A stretch of 64,000 bases of DNA. Origin: Paenibacillus graminis. GTDB lineage: Bacteria > Bacillota > Bacilli > Paenibacillales > Paenibacillaceae. The translations under genes and the position numbers were made by a program. Positions 9,491 to 17,355 of the stretch are shown one piece after another; within the stretch, counting starts at the first letter, position 1, and each line of letters starts with the position of its first letter. The stretch lies in assembly GCF_000758705.1 (NCBI RefSeq), contig NZ_CP009287.1:6510001-6574000 (forward strand), given 5' to 3'. The notes beneath the pieces were generated by a model. It was not told the DNA's origin. It did no database searches and worked only from the letters and a program-made list of their open reading frames with translations.

Positions 9491-12010
9491 TTACTTTGCA
9501 TTTACCAGTTGTCCGCGAGTCACTCCAAGCTGGTTGGTGGCCTTCAGGCTTTTCCATACCTGCGTCCCGGAAATCTCTCCGCGTAGTGCACGGCTGTAAA
9601 GGCTAATGACCTCTGCGACCTGTTCCGGGGTTTCTTCCAAAAACTCGACGCGGAATGAGCCCACGCCCAGCTCCCGGAAGTTGTTGAGGTATTCCGCGCC
9701 AGACTGTTCGACCGCGTTGTAGACGGTATTGCGGCAGCCTTCGTCTACACGGACAGGGTGAGCCATTCCGATACGGTCCTGCAGGGACGCGCGCTGCTCC
9801 TCGCAGGGGCGACCGCAGTTCGTATAATCTGTGCCTTCGCTCATGAAGGTGCAGTAGACGCAGTGTTCTGTGTGGAACATCGGCAGATGCTGATGAATCA
9901 CGACCTCTATACGCGAGGTATCGCTGTGCTCCAGCAGATCGACCATCTGCTGGATGTTCAGGTCGTAGGACGGTGTAATTCTGTCACAACCCGCTTCCAG
10001 GAACAGATCCACTGCCCGGTGGTTCGCGATATTCAGAGAGAAGTCGCCGATCAGGCGCGGATGCACGGCATCCGGCTGCTCCATGCGGCGCTTCAGGTAG
10101 TAATAGAGCGCACCTGTATTACGCACCAGGACAGCATCCGGCTGCAGGCGCAGGATGTTGGCATGGTAGCCGTTCTCGCCGGGCATATGGATGCGCGGCG
10201 TGGCCAGCGCTATGCTGGCCCCCGCAGCCCGTACAGCGTCCACCGCTGCCGGGAACTGCTTGATGAATTCGAAGTCGGCGTAAATGTTCGTTACGCCGGC
10301 TTCGAGGGCAGCCTGCACCTGCGGCAGGCTGCGGCACAGCGCGGTAAGCTCCGCTTCACCGCGCGGCCCTGCGGCGCCCCTGCGGGAGGCGCCGCCGTAG
10401 ACCTCTACCTCCCGTTTTACGTAGACGGGAGGTTTGGGGCGCTCGCCCGCAAGCAGCTCCACCGCCTGGCGGCGGATGCTGTTCAACTCGCGCATAGGCA
10501 CGATCACGTCGCCTTCCAGATGCGACTCCAGGGCCTCCAGCTGGAACACGGTCCCGCCCAGGCGGCCGAATTGCTCCTCCAGCAGGGCGGCATCCATCGG
10601 ACGCTTCTGCGCGGTTTCCAGCAGCAGCTCCGAATCCACACGGACGGTGACGTTCTTCTGAACATCCGTCCACCAGGTGGCCAGCGGCTCACCGGCGCGG
10701 CCCGCTACCTTCACCTGCACCGGGAAGACCCGGTAGGGCTTCTCGGTCTCGTAGGTCTGGCGCAGCGCCTTGTCCAGCGCCGGGTCATTGGTCTTCCAGA
10801 TGCGGTCGCCGACATGCAGGCGGCGCAGGTCTACATCACTCCGGCCGGGCACAATGTCGATGATCCAGCCTTCTCCGGCCTCGCCCTCAAGCTTCACACC
10901 TTTGCGGCGCAGATCGTAGACGCGGCCGCCTTCTTCCCTCTTCGTCGGATCGCCGGCATCAAATACAATGCCGTCCCCGCGCTTCAGCGGAGCATGAATA
11001 CGGCATACGACACCATCGCGCAAAATCTGTTCGACGGTCCCCATATAGACTCCCCGGCTTTTCGGGAAAGTGCCGTCAACCAGCTTTTTATTATTCGTCC
11101 CTTCGAGGAACCCGTGCGTGAAGCCGCGGGAAAAGCTCTGCTGCAGCTCGCGGATATCTTCCTTAGAGGTCGGCGACCAGTTCCCGTCAAAATACCGGTC
11201 AATCGCCTTACGGTACTTGCCAACCACGTTAGCTACATATTCCGGACTTTTGAGGCGGCCTTCAATTTTGAAGGAAGTTACCCCCGCCTCGATCAGCTCC
11301 GGCATCAGGTCAATCGCCGCCAGATCCTTAGGGGACAGGAGATAGGTGACATCGCCCATCGGCTTGACTTCACCATCCACCATCAGGTCATACGGCAGAC
11401 GGCAGGCCTGCGCACATTCCCCCCGGTTGGCGGAGCGTCCGCCCCACATTTCCGAGGTCAGACACTGGCCAGAATAGGAGACACACAACGCGCCATGCAC
11501 AAAAACCTCCATCGGCAGCCGTGCCTGCTCTCCGATCGTACGGATCTGCTTCAGGTTATTCTCGCGGCCAAGCACTACGCGCTCCAGCCCCCAAGGCTTC
11601 GTGAACTCCACTGCTTCCGGTGAAGTAATCGTCATTTGCGTAGAACCGTGGATCGGGAAGTCCGGCGAGATCTCACGGATCATTTTAACCAGCCCCAAAT
11701 CCTGGACTATCACTCCATCCACACCCGCATCCACACAGGCGTCGATTAGCTCCTTAGCCTCTGCCAGCTCATTTTCAAACACCAGTATATTAAAGGTCAG
11801 GAACCCCTTCACACCATAGCTGTGCAGAAACGCCATAATCTCCGGCAGCTCGTCCATGCGGAAATTGTTCGCTCTCGCCCGCGCATTAAACTTCTCTACG
11901 CCAAAAAAGACAGCGTCCGCCCCGTTCGCCACCGCCGCACGCATGCAGTCCCAGTCACCTGCCGGAGCCAGCAGCTCCACGTCTTCTCTGCGTATTCCTT
12001 GCTCGTTCAT
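9491..12010 (-). CDS. U32 peptidase-family protein (RlhA/TrhP-related, with DUF3656-like middle region)
   Basis: An 839-residue protein. It begins with the family motif LLAPAGDWDCMRAAVANGADAVFFG and has the cysteine cluster SYSGQC..ANRGECAQACRLPYDL near residues 180-210, which in this family binds an iron-sulfur cluster. A second, weaker U32-like half at about 560-800 has its own cysteines (EHCVYC, NCGRPC, EGCRN). Despite the name, characterised U32 proteins such as RlhA and TrhP hydroxylate rRNA or tRNA bases using prephenate. The double-domain length fits RlhA-like forms with DUF3656. An RNA hydroxylation role is inferred; the target base cannot be read from sequence. It is a single-gene unit with its own terminator. 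Confidence 0.82.
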   Translation of the reverse strand: MNEQGIRREDVELLAPAGDWDCMRAAVANGADAVFFGVEKFNARARANNFRMDELPEIMAFLHSYGVKGFLTFNILVFENELAEAKELIDACVDAGVDGVIVQDLGLVKMIREISPDFPIHGSTQMTITSPEAVEFTKPWGLERVVLGRENNLKQIRTIGEQARLPMEVFVHGALCVSYSGQCLTSEMWGGRSANRGECAQACRLPYDLMVDGEVKPMGDVTYLLSPKDLAAIDLMPELIEAGVTSFKIEGRLKSPEYVANVVGKYRKAIDRYFDGNWSPTSKEDIRELQQSFSRGFTHGFLEGTNNKKLVDGTFPKSRGVYMGTVEQILRDGVVCRIHAPLKRGDGIVFDAGDPTKREEGGRVYDLRRKGVKLEGEAGEGWIIDIVPGRSDVDLRRLHVGDRIWKTNDPALDKALRQTYETEKPYRVFPVQVKVAGRAGEPLATWWTDVQKNVTVRVDSELLLETAQKRPMDAALLEEQFGRLGGTVFQLEALESHLEGDVIVPMRELNSIRRQAVELLAGERPKPPVYVKREVEVYGGASRRGAAGPRGEAELTALCRSLPQVQAALEAGVTNIYADFEFIKQFPAAVDAVRAAGASIALATPRIHMPGENGYHANILRLQPDAVLVRNTGALYYYLKRRMEQPDAVHPRLIGDFSLNIANHRAVDLFLEAGCDRITPSYDLNIQQMVDLLEHSDTSRIEVVIHQHLPMFHTEHCVYCTFMSEGTDYTNCGRPCEEQRASLQDRIGMAHPVRVDEGCRNTVYNAVEQSGAEYLNNFRELGVGSFRVEFLEETPEQVAEVISLYSRALRGEISGTQVWKSLKATNQLGVTRGQLVNAK

Positions 12011-12380
12011 TTATATCCTCCCAAACCGCCTTGCCGGCGGGTCATTTACAGCTTTATAACTTATTAATTGTATCAAATATCACATCTGCGCGCCATTGAT
12101 TTGCCAAGATTTATATGGATCACTGTGCCAAATCGGCCGGACACCGGATTGTGGACACTATGCCTCAGGATATTTAGGAGGGGGTTATAAGTGTTGTATA
12201 AAATGCAGCAATTCAGCAGATTTCGGACCTTAAAATAAGGATTGTTGTATAAAAGACATTATTTATCTGGATTCATTGTAAGTAGCAGGATAATATCTTG
12301 TATTTCATGCAACAATCTATTAAAGACAACCTAATTTAACAGTCAAAGTTGTAAAACATGCAATATTTTATAAGAGTTCT
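12011..12380. repeat. Intergenic region with degenerate TTGTTGTATAAAATGCAG-type motifs
   Basis: No credible ORF. Related motifs occur near 12191-12213, 12240-12261, inverted near 12300-12317 (as TGCAACAATC), and near 12349-12371. The first closely resembles the end of the 51-52-bp tandem array near 42248-42270 (TTGTTGTATAATATGCAGGA). This suggests one dispersed repeat family at two loci. Confidence 0.4.
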
Positions 12381-13050
12381 CTACGACCACACCTCTGGAA
12401 AATCCTCAACCGGCTCATAGTAGCAAATATACGTATTTTTAAGCACCGGGCGCAGCATTCCTTTATCGGCCATCCCTTGCAGCCATTTTCGCGCCGTCCG
12501 AAAGTTCACATGATATTGGATCATGATATCTTTGGGACGAATCCCCTTCCCTGTGCACCAAGCCATTCTTAGCACTTCTCTTTCCAGTGGAGAGGTTGAA
12601 GACCCGGATGCGTTTCTGATTAATGTAGGTCCGATGACCATTTGCAGCAGCATGCGGCAAACTTCTGGACGCTTTTGTACATCGTCGAAGGAAAAGTGGA
12701 TAATTCTCCATCCCATGCATGCAAGAAATGTATCCCGGTTCAAAGAATAACTGAACTTCTCTCTGTCCATGTCTTTAACATGACTCTGATAACCGTCACA
12801 TTCCAGTCCGAATTTCCCGTAAGGCGGAAGGAATGCAAAATCGAGAAATTGTGATTTTCGGTTCCAATCGTACACCTCATACTCTGGATGCAGATGATCC
12901 AGGTTCCCGAACAACGGCCACCACATTTTGCAGCAGTAACTTCTCTGCATACTGGTGCCCTCTAGCCAGACGCCCCCGCCGTTCACCTGTTCGTACGCTT
13001 AAATGGCGCTCTATAAACGCTTCATGCTCTTTTTCAAAAACCCCGCCCAA
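12381..13050 (-). pseudogene. Frameshifted DUF559/VSR-like nuclease-fold protein with C-terminal winged-helix region
   Basis: The 5' part is in one frame from TTG 13050, 8 nt after AGGAGG: GGVFEKEHEAFIERHLS, then GHQYAEKLLLQN. The rest is in a second frame: WWPLFGNLDHLHPEYEVYDW, LDFAFLPPYGKFGLECDGYQSH, then NRDTFLACMGWRIIHF. The join lies at an AAAA run (12926-12929 on the minus strand); removing one A restores a continuous reading frame of about 222 codons. The D..ExDGYQ.H..RD..L...GW pattern resembles DUF559/VSR-type PD-(D/E)XK folds. The last 75 residues look like a DNA-binding helix-turn-helix. It may be a true mutation, a sequencing error or programmed slippage. If only the second frame is used, the product starts near 12986 and lacks its normal N-terminus. 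Confidence 0.6.
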
Positions 13051-13071
13051 TCGTATCTCCTCCTTTATAGC

Positions 13072-13118
13072 AAAAAAAGAACGCCCCAAACTGCCAAAAA
13101 TGGCAATGGGACGTTCTT
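13072..13118 (-). terminator. Terminator-like hairpin in the 5' leader of the nuclease-like gene
   Basis: On the minus strand AAGAACG, CCC and TGCCA pair in order with TGGCA, GGG and CGTTCTT, followed by seven T residues. The T-run ends about 13 nt before the AAAGGAGG site of the next gene. A promoter-like sequence lies immediately upstream (13130-13159), so the hairpin would be at the very 5' end of that transcript. Confidence 0.7.
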
Positions 13119-13129
13119 CGTCTGGCCCT

Positions 13130-13159
13130 ATTATACATCTGCACAGAGAAGGGCAGCAA
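13130..13159 (-). promoter_or_regulatory. Predicted promoter upstream of the leader hairpin
   Basis: Minus strand: TTGCTG (13159-13154), 18 bp, then an extended TGTATAAT with the -10 at 13135-13130. Predicted start is near 13123, about 5 nt before the hairpin. Confidence 0.55.
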
Positions 13160-13433
13160 TGGTTTATAAAGCGGGCCTATTAAGAGCGGCTTAAGAATAG
13201 AATTTAGCTAGCGTGACCCGTAGAGAATAGCTGCCGCTACAAGGATTCATTGATTCACAGAGGAGATTCTTAAGTTTATATTCACACATGCAGCTAACAC
13301 TATAACCAGATCGAAACTTAGATTCGGAATGACAATTCTGGCAGGTTCACCAAGTACAGTAACGTCTGGAACCTGATTTCTGAAGAGTGTAATTTGCTTC
13401 AACTGGTTCGTAACCTCACCCTAACAGTTCCCT
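13160..13433. other. Intergenic region after the stalk-domain gene
   Basis: No ORF stands out. A 7-bp inverted repeat CAGGTTC/GAACCTG near 13335-13370 could be a weak terminator for the gene ending at 13434; it lacks a T-run. Confidence 0.3.
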
Positions 13434-15413
13434 CTACTCGTCTCCCGCAAGCCGGAACGACTTCAGCGTCTTATCCAGATCCGCCTGCTGTACAGAAGTG
13501 GCATTGGCGTCATTCAGGGTTGCGGTCAGGGTATAGACCAGATCATTTTTGCCAAAAACGATTTGCTGCGTTTGTACAGGGATGCCGCCCTTCGTCTGGC
13601 GGACGGTCAGCAGGGTGGCAGGAACTCCGGCAAAGGCGGTTTCCTCTACCTTGATGAGCTGCGGGCCTTTAGGGTCATTTTTGCTGTTCTTGTAATAGCT
13701 CTGCAGCAAACCTACGGCATAGTCCACTGAACCCTCCGGGCTTGCATTGATCAGGAAACGACCGCCGGTGAAGCGGTACTCCACGGTCTGGGTCTCAAAA
13801 ACATCCTGGTAAGGTGTCCACAGCCGTGGAATGTCGATGCTGTAACCGTAGGTTTTGGAGCTTTTGGTTACAGCCTGGCTGCGGAGCGCTGGATAATCCT
13901 CCGTCGCCAGCTTGCCGAAATTCTCCTTGACCCGGTCAAAATCAATATCTATCGAGCTTAAGATCGTCTGGAACCTCGCCTTATCCTCGTCCTGCCCCGC
14001 CGCAGCCAGATATTCCGCGTAGTAGCGGTACCCGGATTTTTGCAGCAGGATCTGGTATTTGGTGCTCCAGCCGCTTCCTGGATTCAGCCTTGTCTCTTTC
14101 ACGAGCGCCGGTTCACCGGAAACCTCCTTCTTCACTGTCTCCTGTATGGCGTAGGCATCCGTCACATAGGTATCTTTAATCTGCGAATCCAGATCTTTGC
14201 TCCAGCTCTCCAGCGTAGATCCTGACGGGGCAGAAGTAACCTTTACCCGCAGATAGCTTCCTTCTGCACTCTCGTAGTTCAGGTGCTGGTCATCCATACT
14301 CCAATCCGCAGGCACCTGCAGCGATAAGCCATAATCATCGTTGTAGCCCTCGCGCAATCCGTTTATAACTGTCGAAAGGTCGCGGATGCTTTTATCGCCG
14401 GCCTTGAATGAAGGGCGGAATGAGTTCAGCAGTGAAGCATATTTGTTCAAATCCTTGTAATTGGCTGCCGTATCGTCGGTCAGATACAGTTCATACAATA
14501 TTCCGCTGCTATAATATTGCCTTCCTTCCCACAAAACACCGCTGGTGTCCTTACTGACAATACGCGCGTAAGGCACTGCCGCATCCGGAAAAGCCGTCCG
14601 GTCCAGAACGGTCTCTCCGCCTTCTTCCGCCTCACGGACCAGCCTGTCCAGCAGTTCTTCCGGATCGGCGGCTTTTTCGAGCGGTGAGGCATGAACCTCC
14701 AGATAATACTGATTCTCTGCACTCGTAAAGGTGGCTACACTTTCATTGCCGCCACTGTCACCGACCACAAGACCCGGCGGATAGTTCAGGCTCCAGTGAT
14801 AGTAGCTGTTGCCTATCCGTGTTTTGCCGACATCGCTGTCAATGCCGCCGGTTTCCGGCGTGTCTTGTTCACTCGCTGAAGAGGCCAGTGTCACCAGCAG
14901 CCCACCGCCGCTGAGCGGAGAGATACGTGCTCCCAGCACTCCGGCCACAAAACGCAGCGGCACCAGCAGTGTTCCATCCACCATACGCGGCGGAACAGGC
15001 AGTGTGACCTTGACTCCATCCTTCCAGGCAGTAGTGCTGCCAATGGTCATCGCCCCGGTATGGGGTCCGTACATTACTTTAACCACATCGTCCCCTTCAA
15101 GGGAGACCGTGCTGCCGAAGGCTTTTTTGAATACACCCAGCGGGACGAGCACTACTCCGTTATCCTCGATGGGCTTTTGAATCACAGCCTTCTCACCGTT
15201 AACGGTTGCAGCGGTGCTCCCGGCCTTGAGGCTCAACTGCAGCAGCTTCGGCTCCGCTGTCTGCGCCTGTGCCTGTACTTCCCGGATAGGCAGCCATGCC
15301 AGCAGCAGCAGCACGGCCAGCAATGTGCAAAGCCCGCACCGCAACATTCTGCTAACTGTGATCTGTGATTCCGCCACCGGGGATCTGTTATTCCTCTGTA
15401 TGTGCCTCAGCAT
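13434..15413 (-). CDS. Secreted copper-amine-oxidase-N-like (stalk domain) protein
   Basis: A roughly 659-residue exported protein of unknown function. An N-terminal helix at about 25-48 ends in VQAQAQ, consistent with a signal peptide. Residues about 60-170 form the Cu_amine_oxidN1/stalk domain common in Paenibacillus secreted proteins (GEKAVIQKPIEDNGVVLVPL, then DGTLLVPLRFVAGVLGA). The remaining 480 residues contain three similar segments centred on GNSYYHWSLNYPPGL, YGLSLQVPADWSM and YGYSIDIPRLW, each followed by a stretch like LLNSFRPSF or ILSSIDIDF, so the body is probably a triplicated PsbP/DUF-like fold. The second ATG (15413) has the better-spaced GGAGGG site; ATG 15419 is also possible. 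The reading frame overlaps the protease gene upstream by about 26 bp. Confidence 0.75.
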   Translation of the reverse strand: MLRHIQRNNRSPVAESQITVSRMLRCGLCTLLAVLLLLAWLPIREVQAQAQTAEPKLLQLSLKAGSTAATVNGEKAVIQKPIEDNGVVLVPLGVFKKAFGSTVSLEGDDVVKVMYGPHTGAMTIGSTTAWKDGVKVTLPVPPRMVDGTLLVPLRFVAGVLGARISPLSGGGLLVTLASSASEQDTPETGGIDSDVGKTRIGNSYYHWSLNYPPGLVVGDSGGNESVATFTSAENQYYLEVHASPLEKAADPEELLDRLVREAEEGGETVLDRTAFPDAAVPYARIVSKDTSGVLWEGRQYYSSGILYELYLTDDTAANYKDLNKYASLLNSFRPSFKAGDKSIRDLSTVINGLREGYNDDYGLSLQVPADWSMDDQHLNYESAEGSYLRVKVTSAPSGSTLESWSKDLDSQIKDTYVTDAYAIQETVKKEVSGEPALVKETRLNPGSGWSTKYQILLQKSGYRYYAEYLAAAGQDEDKARFQTILSSIDIDFDRVKENFGKLATEDYPALRSQAVTKSSKTYGYSIDIPRLWTPYQDVFETQTVEYRFTGGRFLINASPEGSVDYAVGLLQSYYKNSKNDPKGPQLIKVEETAFAGVPATLLTVRQTKGGIPVQTQQIVFGKNDLVYTLTATLNDANATSVQQADLDKTLKSFRLAGDE

Positions 15414-16551
15414 CTCCATCTCCCTCCGCTTCCACTCCGCCGATCAGCGGGTCACCCTGCCCGAGCACCAGCTTGCGGGTTACAATATCCCCGCCACTCT
15501 GCATCAGGAGCTTTACAGCCGCACCCGGTTTGTAGCCTTTGAACCATTCGTTGATATCCACCAGCGACGCAACCCGGTGACCGTCAATCGCGTACAGCAC
15601 GTCGCCTGCGGCAATCCCCGCCTTTTCCGCTTCCGCAGACACTACCTTTGTTACAGTCAGCGGGTCCTGTGCAGGCAGCCCGACAATCGCCGACCAGCTC
15701 TCCTCCAGCTCCAGGCCCAGACTGGGGCGTTTCACCTCTCCGTATTTGAACAGCTGATTCATGATGTACTGTACCGTATCCGCCGGAATGGAGAAGCCCA
15801 TATTTTCCACGCCAACCGCGGCGTATTTCAGGCTGTTCACCCCCAGCACCTCTCCCTTCATGCTGACCAGCGGACCGCCGCTGTTCCCGGGATTAATCGC
15901 CGTATCGCTCTGGATCAGCCTGTAGGCGGCGTCTACCGCACGGTCCAGTCCGCTCACCACGCCTACTGTAGCCGAGTTCCGCAATGAAAAAGAGATGGGT
16001 GTCCCAATCGCAATCACCTTTTCTCCAACCTGAATCTTATTTGTTGCACTGGCAAACCTGGCCGGCTTCAGGGATTTGGCATTGATTTTGAGCAAAGCCA
16101 GATCACTGACCTCATCCAGATAGGAGGCGGTGATGCTGTAGCTTTTAGCTTCTGATGTTACCACGACTGCGTTCTGCAGCCCTTTTATGACATGGGCATT
16201 AGTAATAATCCAGCCGTCTGCTTTGACTACAATGCCAGAGCCATGGGTCAGATTGTACCGGTCATCCGGTCCACTGCTGGGATCACCCGTATATTTGCCT
16301 ATAATGCCCACCACTGAGGGGGACACTGCCTTAATAATCTGCGGTACGGCATCGGCTGTGCCCGCTGCATTCTTTTTGCTGATGGCTGCTGCCGCGGCCA
16401 CCTGCCGGATAGTCCCGTCATTAAAACTCATAACTCCACCCGCAGCCGGACTGCTGTCCGGAAATGCCGCTGCAAGCGCTGAAGGTGTACCGCCTCCCGC
16501 CCCGCACAGCAGCACCCCGCACAGCAGCAAGCCAAGGCTCTTTTTATACAT
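15388..16551 (-). CDS. S1C-family (HtrA/DegP-like) serine protease with PDZ domain
   Basis: An exported trypsin-fold protease, about 387 residues from ATG 16551 (an upstream ATG at 16569 is less well placed relative to GGGGGA). A hydrophobic signal segment is at residues 4-20. The catalytic triad is visible: His in TNAHVIKG, Asp in DLALLKI and Ser in NPGNSGGPL. A PDZ domain follows at about 270-360 (LGLELEESWSAIVGLPA, then AGIAAGDVLYAIDGHRV). The tail is short and acidic. HtrA proteins degrade or refold misfolded envelope proteins. Overlap with the downstream stalk-domain gene implies co-translation and a common extracytoplasmic role. Confidence 0.88.
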   Translation of the reverse strand: MYKKSLGLLLCGVLLCGAGGGTPSALAAAFPDSSPAAGGVMSFNDGTIRQVAAAAAISKKNAAGTADAVPQIIKAVSPSVVGIIGKYTGDPSSGPDDRYNLTHGSGIVVKADGWIITNAHVIKGLQNAVVVTSEAKSYSITASYLDEVSDLALLKINAKSLKPARFASATNKIQVGEKVIAIGTPISFSLRNSATVGVVSGLDRAVDAAYRLIQSDTAINPGNSGGPLVSMKGEVLGVNSLKYAAVGVENMGFSIPADTVQYIMNQLFKYGEVKRPSLGLELEESWSAIVGLPAQDPLTVTKVVSAEAEKAGIAAGDVLYAIDGHRVASLVDINEWFKGYKPGAAVKLLMQSGGDIVTRKLVLGQGDPLIGGVEAEGDGDAEAHTEE

Positions 16552-16637
16552 CCGTTTCCCCCACTTCATCCGCCTTCACCGGCCCTCTCCCTATCTCAAA
16601 ACACTAATAGATGCTTAATCCACTCCTGCACAATGAT

Positions 16638-16683
16638 AAAAAGACGCCTTCAGCCACACAAGGGGCGGTAAAGGTGTCTTTTG
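16638..16683. terminator. Bidirectional terminator-like hairpin
   Basis: AAAAGAC-G-CCTT pairs with AAGG-T-GTCTTTT (one G-U pair). It lies between the small membrane-protein gene and the protease gene; on the minus strand it terminates the former. Confidence 0.7.
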
Positions 16684-16740
16684 GGAATTTCCGACTCTGC
16701 AATTGTCTTCTGCCTGTACCAGGGCTGATTATAATCTTTC

Positions 16741-16950
16741 CTAGCTTAACCAGTTCATCACCATCGCGTAGTCCGAAACCACGAATACCAGCAGGCTCAC
16801 GACTCCAAAAGCAATGGCGAATTTGTTCTTCTGGGGTGCCCGCAGCAAGCGGATTACTCCAATAAAGATCAGAATGGTGAACAAAATCATAAATACATCG
16901 AAGGTATGAAATTTAGACGGCTCTTGCACGGCAGCTTCAGCAAGCAGCAT
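16741..16950 (-). CDS. Small two-helix membrane protein (DUF2759-like)
   Basis: A 69-residue protein: a short polar N-terminus, a helix at about 19-36 (FMILFTILIFIGVIRLL), a basic loop RAPQKNK, and a second helix at about 46-65. The layout, size and basic connector resemble DUF2759 proteins of Bacillales; function is unknown. A TTGCGT-17-TAACAT promoter (17008-17036) precedes it and a terminator follows, so it is probably a single-gene transcript. Family assignment is from memory of the pattern and is moderate. Confidence 0.6.
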   Translation of the reverse strand: MLLAEAAVQEPSKFHTFDVFMILFTILIFIGVIRLLRAPQKNKFAIAFGVVSLLVFVVSDYAMVMNWLS

Positions 16951-17007
16951 GGCATTACCTCCCCGAGAGTATTGTCAAGCAAGTTCATCTATTCCATATC
17001 TCCCTCT

Positions 17008-17036
17008 ATGTTATCGCTACCATTTCAGTGACGCAA
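17008..17036 (-). promoter_or_regulatory. Predicted promoter of the small membrane-protein gene
   Basis: Minus strand TTGCGT (17036-17031), 17 bp, TAACAT (17013-17008), about 58 bp upstream of the start codon. Confidence 0.45.
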
Positions 17037-17355
17037 TAGAAAATGCTTAAAAAATTATGTATTTGTCACAAAAATATTTTCCGGGGTGAAAATTATGCTG
17101 CACAACAGCAATGGGAGATCTTCACTTGCGTGTGTGCATCCTTTGTCAAAGAGCGTGCTTATATAATTATTTAACGAAAATATCTCTCTTTGAATCTTAT
17201 GGTGGACATGCTCTGCATATGCCTGTTCGAACTATCAGCAAGTTCTTATTTATTAATAAACAATCGTTATACCCATTGCCACAACCCTCACTGCCTGTGA
17301 CTCCTGACCTGTGTTACCATCGGGCTTATGAACTTATACAGAAAGGATGCTGAAT
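17037..17355. other. Upstream region of the siroheme reductase gene
   Basis: It contains TTGTCA near 17145 and TATAAT near 17162, whose 13-bp spacing is too short for a normal promoter, and an AT palindrome TTTATTAATAAA near 17249. An 80-codon open frame here has no recognisable features and poor initiation. I cannot identify a CymR or other sulfur-control site with confidence. Confidence 0.3.

Noticed and set aside
9758..11623. Long plus-strand open frame (621 codons) opposite the U32 peptidase gene
   Set aside because: It is the antisense of a clear family member in GC-rich codons, has no domain features, and lacks a suitable ribosome binding site.
17143..17167. Sigma-A promoter TTGTCA...TATAAT for the siroheme reductase
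   Set aside because: Spacing is only 13 bp, too short for a functional pair.
17111..17353. 80-codon frame upstream of the siroheme reductase gene
   Set aside because: No ribosome binding site, no motif, and it overlaps the reductase start; probably chance.
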